Shown piece by piece: positions 32,677-41,756 of a DNA stretch of 64,000 nucleotides. The translations under genes and the position numbers were made by a program. The stretch's first letter is position 1, and every line of letters begins with the position of its first letter. This stretch comes from Capronia americana (Eukaryota > Ascomycota > Eurotiomycetes > Chaetothyriales > Herpotrichiellaceae). The notes beneath the pieces were generated by a model, which was not told the origin of the DNA, did not search any database, and was given only the letters and a program-made list of their open reading frames with translations. Where the stretch lies: contig JADWQD010000007.1 in assembly GCA_016110215.1 (NCBI GenBank), positions 930,001 to 994,000 of the forward strand, read 5' to 3'.

Positions 32677-34260
32677 CTATTCATTTTGTGCACCTCCAAC
32701 CATCTTCCTCAACTCGTACTCGCGGGTAAAGTTCGTCTTGAGGTTGTTCAGGTCTTGGACCAGGTCGCGGGAACTGGCGAGCACGGCTTCCTTGGGAGTA
32801 ATCTCACCGTCGGTCTGGACTCTGAGTTCGAAGTTGGCAAACAGGGGATGAGGGATCTAGTCGTTTGGTGTTAGCATGGGAGCGAGAATTCAGGCCGTTA
32901 CATCACTTACGCGATATGCGGCGAAGGTGACGTGGCTGTTCTTCAACAGTTTGTCACGGAGCAAATTGGCGAGGGTGTGGTCTTCCTTGTTGAAGGTGAA
33001 GATAGTAGTGTTGGGGGTACCTTGGACAAAAGAGTCAACAAGGGGCAGATCTAGATTGATTTAAGCAACTCACGGGTGTCGATCTTCTCTTCGATCTTCT
33101 TCTCGCCATCGCCAAGGAGGAATGACTCGGTACTGTATCATCAAAGTCAGCCGCTGTTACCAGTGTTGCTAGGCTGAATGCAAGAAAAGCAAAGTAGCTA
33201 GCAGCCTCTTGTGCGGAATGTCATCTCGATCCTCTTCTAGTAATCGCGCACCTGTCAGATATGTTGATCGCAGCATGGTCAATTCCGTTTCCCCAACAGT
33301 TGAGTCGGACGCCTCTCTGATTGCCAGGGAAGTTTCTCCAGGCTTTGCCATCGGCAGGGAGACCACCTCGGCCGCGGTCAGGATCGAAGGTGCGAGGTGG
33401 CGACGGAGGTGGTCCAGTATCCTCAGTCTTGATGTGCTCAATGTCGACGATGTCCTTTGCTGTGACCTCGCTGTTGGTATCCTCATTGCTGCCAAGCGTT
33501 AAACTAGGTCGAGGTCTCCTTGATCGGACCAGTGGTAAGTCCAGATCCGGGCCCGGCCCCAGAGATGATCTAGAGTCCAGAGTCCAGAAGTGGCGCGACC
33601 ACGGGAGGTTCAACTTACGCAGCTGGTAGATTCGCGCCGTTTGTGTCAACACCGGAATTGACGCCTCCAACCAGTTCGTTGTTCGGATGATTCAACCAGA
33701 CTCTCTGTTGGACTTGGAGAAGACTAGCAGACGAGACTCGTCGTGGCGGGAGAACGAAAGCAATTTTGCGAGGTGAAGAAGCTTGTCTCGGGACAGTCGT
33801 CTCTTCCGGATCCATGCCCTGGTGGTCTGGCGTCTCCGACATGATGAAGACAATTTTTCTCACAAAAATGGTGCACCAACATTAGGTATGGGCAGTTGGA
33901 GGGGTCGATCGAGACAGGTTGTTGGGGTTGAAGCGATGGGGCAGGTGAATTTGTAGTCTGGTGAAAACGGCGCCAAGGCTTGGGTTCTTCGATGCAGGCG
34001 GTTGTCTGGACGATTCTTCATGGCAGGCAGCGCGTCATCCGCAGGCGAAGGCAGTCCATTTGTATCCTTCCAACCGGACCAGGTGGGTTGAAAGCGTTGT
34101 GCCAGTTTAAATGCTGTCGGGTCTGTCTCCTCGAGGCGGACTCCATTTTCTCTTGACCCGACTTCACCTTTCCTTCAAGCTGCCAATCTCTTGATTCCAA
34201 CAGAAAGCAGTAAGATCAAGCAATGAAAATTCACACATACCGGTCTGGAGCATTAGACAT
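32677..34260 (-). CDS. RPB11: RNA polymerase II subunit RPB11
   Basis: Pol II core subunit that pairs with Rpb3, equivalent to half of the bacterial alpha dimer. Four exons: 34260..34241 (20 nt), 33132..33074, 33020..32911 and 32856..32677; 122 residues. Phases all match. The product starts MSNAPDRTESFLLGDGEKK, continues PNTTIFTFNKEDHTLANLLRDKLL (the alpha-like dimerisation motif with the conserved NKEDHTL), then HVTFAAYRIPHPLFANFELRVQT and a helical C-terminus. Yeast Rpb11 begins MNAPDRFELFLLGEG, which fixes the tiny first exon. Introns 2 and 3 are 53 and 54 nt, but intron 1 (34240..33133) is 1108 nt and holds another coding cassette (next entry). The only alternative is a different first exon that I could not find. 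Confidence 0.93.
33252..33842 (-). CDS. Two-exon coding cassette nested in RPB11 intron 1
   Basis: Same strand as RPB11. Exon a is 33842..33619 (MSETPDHQGMDPEETTV...ANLPA), with a strong GTAAGT donor. Intron is 130 nt (branch-like GTTTAAC, acceptor GGCAG). Exon b starts at 33488 and reads NEDTNSEVTAKDIVDIEHIKTEDT, then a Pro-rich part. Without further splicing the frame stops at 33221. Alternatively, a GTGCGC donor at 33251 joins the RPB11 exon-2 acceptor (33132) in the correct phase, giving about 154 extra residues fused to TESFLLGDG. I do not recognise the family. The acidic, Thr/Pro-rich composition suggests a disordered regulatory segment. It could be a nested gene, an alternative N-terminus, or a decaying insertion. 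Confidence 0.45.
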
Positions 34261-35058
34261 TTTGTCAGATCGGCGCGGAAATATTCAAAATGCAAAGAAG
34301 ATGTTGGGTAAATGAGTTTGCGAAAGAGCCAAGGTGGCAGGTGGTTAAGATCGTCTCAAAGCAAGAGTGTAAAAGATACGAGGCAGTGGTAAATTGGCAG
34401 AAACCAAGAGAAGAGGACGACAGGATTGTGAAGTCGAGCAGCAAGCAGGAAGCCAGTAGGCACTAATGATGCCGTTCCTTCACTCTAGAGGAAGAGGAAG
34501 TCATCCAAAAAGATTCATGAATGGCGCGGACAAACAATAGAAATTTGCCAAGTGAGGATCGGGCAACATCGACCGAGTCTTCGGACCGCCATTCATTCAC
34601 ACCACGGGCCTAGACAAACAGATATGGAGTACACCACTGCGTTATGCAGGACCCAATGCCAGCAGCTACGAATACGTAACTTGGTATGCGGCAATGTTTC
34701 AGCACCCCAAGCCCCCATTCCTGCCCCAGCGCGCACTCGTATCGCAACTCAGTGAAGCGGTTCCGTCTAAGCGCAGTCGAGTCCGCGGAAGTCTTCATTC
34801 GCCGGAAGCCAGAGGAGAAGCAGGTCTAGCAGGCGCTAGCTTCCCGCGTGGAGGCTCGTCTTGATGGGTGCTACGCCATGGCCTCCGATCGGGGCGTCTT
34901 TGCAAATCCATTGCGTACCCTAGCTCCCTCGACAAATTTGATTCTACAAGCTTAAGCATTACAACAGTTGTAGGCACCTGTGTTTCTGGCATGATATAGG
35001 GCTTAAATCATCCTAGACGTTGCTGCAACTAGGTTTCTACTTTCTCCGCGGAGCTTCG
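34261..35058. other. Divergent promoter region RPB11 / nitronate monooxygenase
   Basis: About 800 bp between divergent starts. No gene or repeat recognised. Confidence 0.4.
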
Positions 35059-36126
35059 ATGTCGTCTGTGAGCCATTCTCTCCATGCTGGCTATCCATGG
35101 GCCACTCCAAACGTTCCCGTCGTGGTCTCTGCGCCAATGATGAAAATCTCACTTGGTCGCCTCGCCATATCCGTCTCTTCTGCGGGCGGCATAGGCTTCC
35201 TTGCTGGCGGGTACGACCTCTCGCAGCTGTCGGAAAATCTAGCCGAAGCGGCCGAATACGCGAAATCAACTAAGATACCCCTTCACAATGGCGTGCTTCC
35301 CATCGGCGTTGGGTTCCTAAGTTGGGGCGCTTCCCTGGACCTCGCGCTCGAAGCATTGCGGAAGCATCCCGTCGCAGCCGTCTGGTTCTTCGCGCCACGC
35401 CATCTGTCTGATCTGCTTGATTGGGCCAAAGCAATCCGCCAGATTAGCAACGACATGACGAAGATATGGGTTCAGGTCGGCACCGTGGCGGAGGCGGTGG
35501 AGGTTGCCAAGACCACGAAACCGGATGTGCTTGTCGTTCAGGGAAGCGACTCGGGTGGGCATGGCTTGAGTGAGAGGGCGAGTCTGATGACGCTTTTGCC
35601 GGAAGTGCGGGATGTCTTTGAGGCGGAAGGAATCGAGGGAATTCCAATTGTAGCAAGTGGTGGCATTATTGATGGCAGAGGCGCTGCTGCTGCGTTGACG
35701 CTCGGGGCGGATGGGGTTTGTTTGGGAACGAGATTTCTTGCAAGCAATGAAGCGGTAATTGCAAAGGGGTATCAGGACGAAGTGCTCAGGGTAGGCGATG
35801 GAGGGGTCAATACCGTCGCGAGTACCATTTATGATACAGTTAGAGGAATCAATGACTGGCCACGGACGTACGTGGGCAGAGGGGTCGCCAATAGGACGTT
35901 TCTGGACGCGATGCACGGTATGGGTAAAGAGGAGAATATCGAAATGTACAAAGAAGCTATGAAATTGGGAGATTTGGGCTGGGGACCAGAGGGGAGGATG
36001 TGTACCTATGCAGGGACTGGGATTGGGCTGGTGAAGGAAGTGAAGTCTGCTGGAGACATTGTAAGGGCCGTACAACAGGACGCAGTCGAAGTTCTGCAGA
36101 AATCGGCTGTGAAGTACAAGCCGTAG
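35059..36126 (+). CDS. Nitronate monooxygenase (2-nitropropane dioxygenase family)
   Basis: FMN enzyme that oxidises alkyl nitronates such as propionate-3-nitronate; 355 residues. Start ATG 35059 (MSSVSHSLHAGYPW) is preferred; an in-frame extension to 35020 has only a non-ATG start. TIM-barrel FMN motifs: VVVSAPMM (21-28), AGGIGFLAGG (42-51), VVQGSDSGGHG (159-169, the region with the catalytic His), IVASGGIIDGRG (197-208) and GADGVCLGTRFLAS (217-230), as in other NMO proteins. Length is normal for the fungal class and the gene is intronless. It ends KYKP, so no PTS1. Probably cytosolic detoxification. The exact substrate is inference from the family. Confidence 0.92.
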   Translation: MSSVSHSLHAGYPWATPNVPVVVSAPMMKISLGRLAISVSSAGGIGFLAGGYDLSQLSENLAEAAEYAKSTKIPLHNGVLPIGVGFLSWGASLDLALEALRKHPVAAVWFFAPRHLSDLLDWAKAIRQISNDMTKIWVQVGTVAEAVEVAKTTKPDVLVVQGSDSGGHGLSERASLMTLLPEVRDVFEAEGIEGIPIVASGGIIDGRGAAAALTLGADGVCLGTRFLASNEAVIAKGYQDEVLRVGDGGVNTVASTIYDTVRGINDWPRTYVGRGVANRTFLDAMHGMGKEENIEMYKEAMKLGDLGWGPEGRMCTYAGTGIGLVKEVKSAGDIVRAVQQDAVEVLQKSAVKYKP

Positions 36127-36335
36127 CCGGGTACCTTGCTCTTACTGGGTGCCTGGATGAATGAAGTACTGGTGCTTGACCATGGGCCATGCTGAACATG
36201 CCCGATATTTTTGTGGCCACCAGTGTCTCTTGTGAACGTGGAGACTGTCAGAGCTCCAAATGGGCTTCAATGCCTAGCTCTCCTCTTCCCAGGCCGAATG
36301 CGAAGTGTTCTAGGCTTTCATCATTTCGCATCCTG

Positions 36336-37145
36336 TCATGACGCTACAGGAGCTGGACCCTCTCCGCCGGGTATCAGCTGCTCACGCGCTGAGTTAGCTG
36401 ACTGTCCAAGATAACTCACGTTTCCGCGGATTAAGCCGTCGGGCGATCGAACATGGTGCGGGACCACGGAAAGCAGCTTTGCGCGAGACCGACGGAAGGG
36501 TTGACCTACCATACAGATATTATTTCCGTTCAATAGAATCTTGGGCAATCTTGTTTGCGCTCCGGTGTAGTCGCTACCTCGAGTTAGTCTCGTGTCGCAT
36601 CAATATTGGGTTTGCGCAGAGGTAAAGCAAGCGCCTGGACTTACAATTCAATCACATCTTCGAGAACCATATCTATACACAAAAAGAGATCAATGTTAAC
36701 ATCGGCGCCGCTCTCGCCGTACAGACAAAGACGTATCGGGGCAGCTCTCCTGGTGCGGTCCCAGGTATTTGAAAGATGAGGCCGCAAAAGTGGGTAACGT
36801 ACTGACGTAGTCATCAAAGCCAATTAATGTGCCAGCGAATTCTGCGTATCTTTGAGTTAGTAAAGCTAAACCACTCCTGGTGTAAAAAGAAATGGAAATA
36901 TTCCAGGTAAGAGAATGCCAGCGACAGATAAATTAACCGGCAATGTCAAAACTGCACAATAACTTCTCGAGTCGAGCAATTCGGTGAGCCGTACCTTTAT
37001 CACCCTTCATGATGATCCATATCCTTGAGCCAACGCACTTGTCGATCAGTTCTGCAGAGATATGGTCAGCAACGCGTTCTGCGTCTCTGGAAAAGCTTGA
37101 AGTTGAGGAGTGGAATATACCTAGCGGCAGAAGTTGGGATGCCAT
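36336..37145 (-). CDS. LSM5: LSm5, subunit of Lsm1-7 and Lsm2-8 rings
   Basis: Sm-like RNA-binding protein, part of the cytoplasmic decapping ring and the nuclear U6 snRNA ring. Six exons for 84 residues: 37145..37121, 37051..36995, 36841..36803, 36672..36645 (28 nt), 36573..36510 and 36377..36336. Introns are 69, 153, 130, 71 and 132 nt, all GT-AG and in phase. The product starts MASQLLPLELIDKCVGSRIWIIMKGDKEFAG, with Sm1 TLIGFDDYVNMVLEDV and Sm2 ILLNGNNICMLIPGG, ending EGPAPVAS. Length and motifs match human and yeast Lsm5 exactly. No exon alone would reveal the gene. It converges on the nitronate monooxygenase and diverges from the lipase. Confidence 0.96.
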
Positions 37146-37578
37146 GGCTGGGGGTTTCGATGTCAGCATAGGGGAGCGGCAAAAGAGGATAGTCGTTCGT
37201 TAGGACGCGCACGTCAGTTCGATCGTTGCAACTAGGCCGCTTCTACAATCGAAGGTTGCAACAGGGTGGTTTGTTTGATCGAAGTGCAGCAAAGGTCCGA
37301 CAATCACTGCCCTCGATGTCAAGGCTGAAGAGCCTTGCGGCCAAGGCCAAGACGGCGAAATATAATGCCGGTGCCGGTAACGTGGAAGGGTGCGGAAGGA
37401 ACCGCCAGGAACACAGCCTTTGACGTCAACATCATGTGATGAGGTCCTGCGCATCTTTGAAGCCCGCCGACTTGTTCTTCGATGTAGAGGTTAACTCTTA
37501 AGTTCGCCATCAGTACGGCGCACTCATCTCTCTGATATTAGTCCACACTCCTCGAGAGTCATATTGTGGCACTCCCTG
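37146..37578. other. Divergent promoter region LSM5 / lipase
   Basis: 433 bp. No distinct element recognised. Confidence 0.4.
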
Positions 37579-38951
37579 ATGCAGTCCCTCTGGGCATACT
37601 TCTTGTGGCTATGGACAACCCTCGCCGCCGCGCTCCCGGTTCAATCCCCAGTTACCATCAACGGTAACGAGATTTCACAATCCCTTTTTGAATCCCTCGA
37701 AGAACTCGCGCGCATCGTCGATATATCCTACTGCGTCGGCACCAGCGGGATCCGCAAACCTTTCAAATGTCTCTCTCGGTGTAGCGATTTTGAGGGTTTC
37801 GAACTCGTCACTACCTGGAACACCGGGCCTCTGCTGTCGGACTCGTCAGGGTACATTGCATTGAGCCATGAGCCGTTCGAGAAGAGAGTTATCGTTGCTT
37901 TCAGAGGGACATACTCCATCGCCAACACGATTGCCGATTTGAGCACCAATCCAGCGGAATATGCGCCCTTCCCCTCGGATAGTAATAACGACAGCGTTTG
38001 TACGAGCGTTGCAGAGGGTGCTGGCAAGCCGGCTAGTGGCCGTGGCTCCCAAAATGCGAAAGAACTACTACTGCCGCAACTGCTTCAGCAACAACGCACC
38101 AAAGAGAAGAGAACCATACTCGAGCCGCCGGAATGTCCCAACTGCACCGTCCACTCCGGATTCATGACCTCCTGGCGCAATACACGCTGTATAGTCATCC
38201 CGCATGTGGAGAAGGCACTGCGAGACTATCCTGGCTATAAACTGGTCTTGGTAGGCCACTCTCTCGGAGGAGCCGTGGCAGCCCTCGCGTAAGTCACCCC
38301 AGTCGAAACCGATGTTGTGATCACATCCTATCCTCCGGGTTTTGGACTCTTCGATATTTGACATATACATGTATACTGACGCAAACCCACAGGTCCCTCG
38401 AGATGCAAGCTCGGGGCTGGGATCCGCACGTAACCACCTTCGGTGAACCGCGCATTGGCAACCTAGGCCTCAACCGATTCATTGACAAGCGGTTCAACCT
38501 GAATTCCACGAACCCAGAAAGCCTAAAGTATAGAAGGGTGACGCACGTCGAAGACCCTGTCCCGTTGTTGCCCCTCGAAGAATGGGGCTATCGAATGCAC
38601 GCGGGCGAAATCTTCATTTCGAAACCCTCTCTTCCACCTGCGCGGGCAGATGTCAGGCATTGCATGGGCGACGAAGATCCCTCGTGCATTAATGACGCAC
38701 CTGATGCTGCTCCCAACCACCTCGTCGAGACGGACGACACCGACCCCAATGATGAGAGCACCCACTCGGGCGTCAGAGAAATGTGGGAACTAGGCAGGCG
38801 ATATAAACTATGGGAACTTTTCTTCGCGCACCGGGACTATTTCTGGAGGTTAGGCCTTTGTGTGCCTGGAGGGGATCCGTGGGACTGGAGCCGCGGGAAA
38901 TACAACGTCACTGGAAAGGAAGTTGAAAGTGCAACGCTTGATGAGTTATAA
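37579..38951 (+). CDS. Secretory-pathway class-3 lipase
   Basis: Triacylglycerol lipase/feruloyl-esterase fold (fungal lipase class 3); 422 residues. Exons 37579..38288 and 38393..38951, intron 104 nt (GTAAGT...CACAG). The ATG at 37579 gives a hydrophobic signal peptide ending in AAALPVQS; a TTG extension was rejected. Signatures: VIVAFRGT (104-111), nucleophile Ser228 in GHSLGG, FGEPRIG after the intron, Asp in VEDPVP and a His in AHRDYFW. An insert of about 50 residues (130-185, low complexity) separates the N-terminal part from NCTVHSGFMTSW. The C-terminus is -LDEL, which resembles ER-retention tetrapeptides. Otherwise normal length for the family. Confidence 0.92.
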
Positions 38952-39274
38952 GTTTTAAGTCATAAGTGATGAGTGATGAGTGACGATTTATTGGTTTGCC
39001 GCTTGGGTGCCTGCCAGGCTTGTTCGAGTTTTGGTTGACTTGGTTTTCAAGCGGAAGAGTCGGGAGACTACTGTATGTATCGATGGGTTTGTGACCAAAA
39101 GCATGGTGTTGGATGTGCGGCGCGTAACGGGCCCTAATCGTATATAATACTCGAAATCATGGCGATAACTCGCTCGTGCACGCCGCAATGAGCCGAGCTG
39201 AGCTCGACCATATCTCGATAAAACATAGAATTGCACCATCTACAGCTTGTTGTTTTGTATATATACGGTATTCC
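38952..39274. other. Convergent 3' spacer lipase / NOG2
   Basis: 323 bp with two short TGATGAGTGA-like repeats near 38966-38982. No gene. Confidence 0.4.
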
Positions 39275-41420
39275 TCACAGCTGAGTTCCGCCGTCGTCGA
39301 CATCGGCGGCATCGTCAGAATCATCCGTGGCGTCGTCATCTTCGTCTTCGTCGTCGAACTTTTCAAAGTCATCGTCATGAGCCTCCCCGTCGTCATCGTC
39401 GTCGTCTTCGGCATCTTCCTCCACCGCCTCGTCACTATGAGGAGAGATGGTGTCTTTGTCGTCCGCATCTGCCTTCCGCTTCCCAGGCATCTCGCCGAGC
39501 CGGCCCTCTCGGCCTTCTACGAGCTGGGCGCCCGCGACGGCATCCGCCTCCTCGACACCCTCTCTCTTCGGCGGCGGGGTGAACCATGGAATCTTACCCC
39601 TGAGGAAGTCATTCAGCACCATCTTCGCGACGCCGTCAACATCTGGCTCTCCGCCCTTCAGCAACCTGCCGCCCTTTCTGGCCAGGATGCTGAGAAACTC
39701 AATCGCGTCGTCGTTGTACTCCGAGGCTTTGAGCTCGTACGTCCGCTCGATATGTCTCGTCTGTGTCCGTCGCAGGACGGCATCGACGTATTGGGCTGGA
39801 TGCTCCACATTCTCCACCCGCACGACGCCCCTCAGCAGGATATCTTGTTCGCTGTCGCCCTGGCTGGGCGGCACGACCCCGGGGCAATCAATCAGATAGA
39901 TCCTCTTCATGAGGGTGATGTATTGCCAGACCTTCGTCTCGCCGGGGATAGGTGCGACGGTACAGACGCGTTTCTTGCGCAATGTGTTGATGATGCTGGA
40001 TTTCCCCGTGTTCGGGTACCCGATGAAACCGACGGAGATTTGTTTCCTCGAAGCATGGAGCGTCGAGAATTGGCGTAGCAACGTTATCAGCGAACCCTTG
40101 CCGAACGAATTCGTCATCGAAGCATGGAATGCCAGCGTGGGATATTCCTTCGAGAGGAGCCGAACCCATTGGGCCTGTTTGCCAATAGTCAGTTTTTGGT
40201 GGTCGGCAAAAAAGATGTATGAGACATTACTAAGAGAAATGCCATGGGTGTGAAAGAGCAAACCTCAACTCAAACGAAACACGCGTTGCACTCTGTGACG
40301 AATGCTTCCAAGACGGATGCAAGTGTCGGAAACCGTCCCCCAAGGGGGAGGGCGAGCGCGGCTTGATGTACCAAAGCTGTAACAGGCTATTTTCACGGGG
40401 AAAGGCGCACATGAGAGCGCGCGAAAGGAGCCTTGACTTAGCGATGGATAGGGAAAGGAGGCGTGGTGATTATGGGAACTGCCAAAGCAAAAAAGAAAGA
40501 AGTAACATAATAAAAAAGACTTACCGCAATGCTGGTCGGCACCAAATCGCACTTGTTGAGCACGAACACTAGGTGCTTGTGCGGCGCCTCTTCTCGGATG
40601 TACTTCTCCACGCTCCGACATCTCGTGCCCTCGGGGTCTCTTGCGTCCAGAACATGGATAATCACGTCGGACGAGTCAATGACTTTGTACAGCTCGTTCC
40701 AGATGCGCTTGCTCTGGCCCTTTGAAAAGATTGGCTCGCGAGCGGTCGTGAGTTCACCGTCTTCCTGCCCTTGCATCTGTTCGGCGGTTTGTCCGCTCAG
40801 GAGCTTGTTTTCTTCCAGCCTTTCGAGGTAGTTGTCGTGCATCTTGACAGACTCGCCCGCCAGGTCGGCCACTGAACCGGCACTCAACTTCACCCTCTTC
40901 CGCTGCGATTTCGGGCCAAAGGTGTCTGCAAACGGAGCAGACTCGACGGCTATTTTGGCCTGGTGCTGCTTGATCCCGTTCTTCGTATGCTCGGCGTCCC
41001 GAATCAAGCTCATGGGTAATTTATTTGTCTTAAGCAGCACCTGATATGGATCCGCCGCCTTCTCGGCTACAGCCTGTCGAAACGAGTCCAGAGCGTCCTG
41101 TGATATAACTCTTGTGTTGCCGAACCATTTGCGATTCGGCTCGATTCGTGCCTTGGGGAGTTCGCGGGATTGGTAGGACGCGGCTTTTGTGATTTTTCCT
41201 TCCGCATTTCGTTGTGCCTTGCCGTCTTTGAGCATGTTCAAGGTCTTCAGCTTTTTGGCGGTGCTAGGCAGGCGGGTTAGCTTTTTCAACCCGTTCGCCT
41301 GCATCACCCAAGTCAAGCGCACCGATAGAAATTCTCGCCTTTGACCTTTACATTGGCCATGCCGTCTGTTGAAACACCCTGCCGCTCACGGCGGGCTGCT
41401 TCTTTCTTTCGTGCCCCCAT
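39275..41420 (-). CDS. NOG2: NOG2, nucleolar/nuclear GTPase for 60S assembly
   Basis: Circularly permuted GTPase that binds pre-60S particles near helix 69 and blocks early Nmd3 loading; 578 residues. Exons: 41420..41323, 41263..40525 and 40174..39275. Intron 1 is 59 nt (branch AGCTAACCC); intron 2 is 350 nt. Exon 1 supplies MGARKKEAARRERQG and MANVKVKGENFY, the conserved Nog2 start, joined to RTAKKLKTLNML. Motifs in permuted order: NKCD (G4), GYPNTGKSS (G1) and DCPG (G3). The acidic C-terminus (runs of Asp/Glu) is typical. Intron 2 appears to carry an H/ACA snoRNA (separate entry), as the yeast NOG2 intron does. Converges on the lipase. Confidence 0.96.
40213..40450 (-). ncRNA. snR191: Intronic H/ACA snoRNA, snR191-like (Psi at 25S helix 69)
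   Basis: Lies in NOG2 intron 2. The 5' hairpin has left guide AGTCA (40438-40434), upper stem AGGCT/AGCCT (40433-40429 with 40388-40384) and right guide GTTAC (40383-40379). Together they pair with UGACU and GUAAC, which flank the unpaired UA of the conserved helix-69 stretch GUAACUAUGACU (yeast U2258). An H box ACATCA (40369-40364) begins exactly 14 nt after the upper stem, the canonical distance. A lower stem CCA-GCT/AGC-TGG is possible. For the 3' hairpin, TAGTAA starts at 40232, 14 nt before an ACA at 40218-40216; it fits the yeast U2260 pocket weakly (4 bp per side). Ends are approximate. Known biology: yeast snR191 sits in the NOG2 intron and targets these two uridines. Confidence 0.75.
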
Positions 41421-41756
41421 TTTGAAGATGCACGAATCTCTGCCCTGCTAGTTCTCAAGTCGGAGTCAGGACGTAGGTGCGAGAACAGCTCGAACTTGTG
41501 AAATCCAAAAGATCTGGAAATTTTGAGATGAGCGGTAGAACATCGGAAGAGAGCATCGAGCCCGCCTTGGCAGTCGAGGAGCGTTACATAAGCGGACGAG
41601 GCTGCGAGGCTCCAGGTCATTCACCCCAATCAGCAAGTGAGAGAACAGTCTCGCTGATGAATAAGTTATGCCTCCTCTTTAGAGCTATTCGATCTTCTGC
41701 AATTGACTGCTAACTACCTGCATCGTCGCCCATGGCATTCCTCCCCATAGCCACTT
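41421..41756. other. Intergenic
   Basis: NOG2 promoter and Gal80-like 3' side. Nothing else seen. Confidence 0.4.

Noticed and set aside
36378..36994. C/D snoRNAs in the 130-153-nt LSM5 introns
   Set aside because: No RTGATGA C box with a matching CTGA D box was found in these introns.
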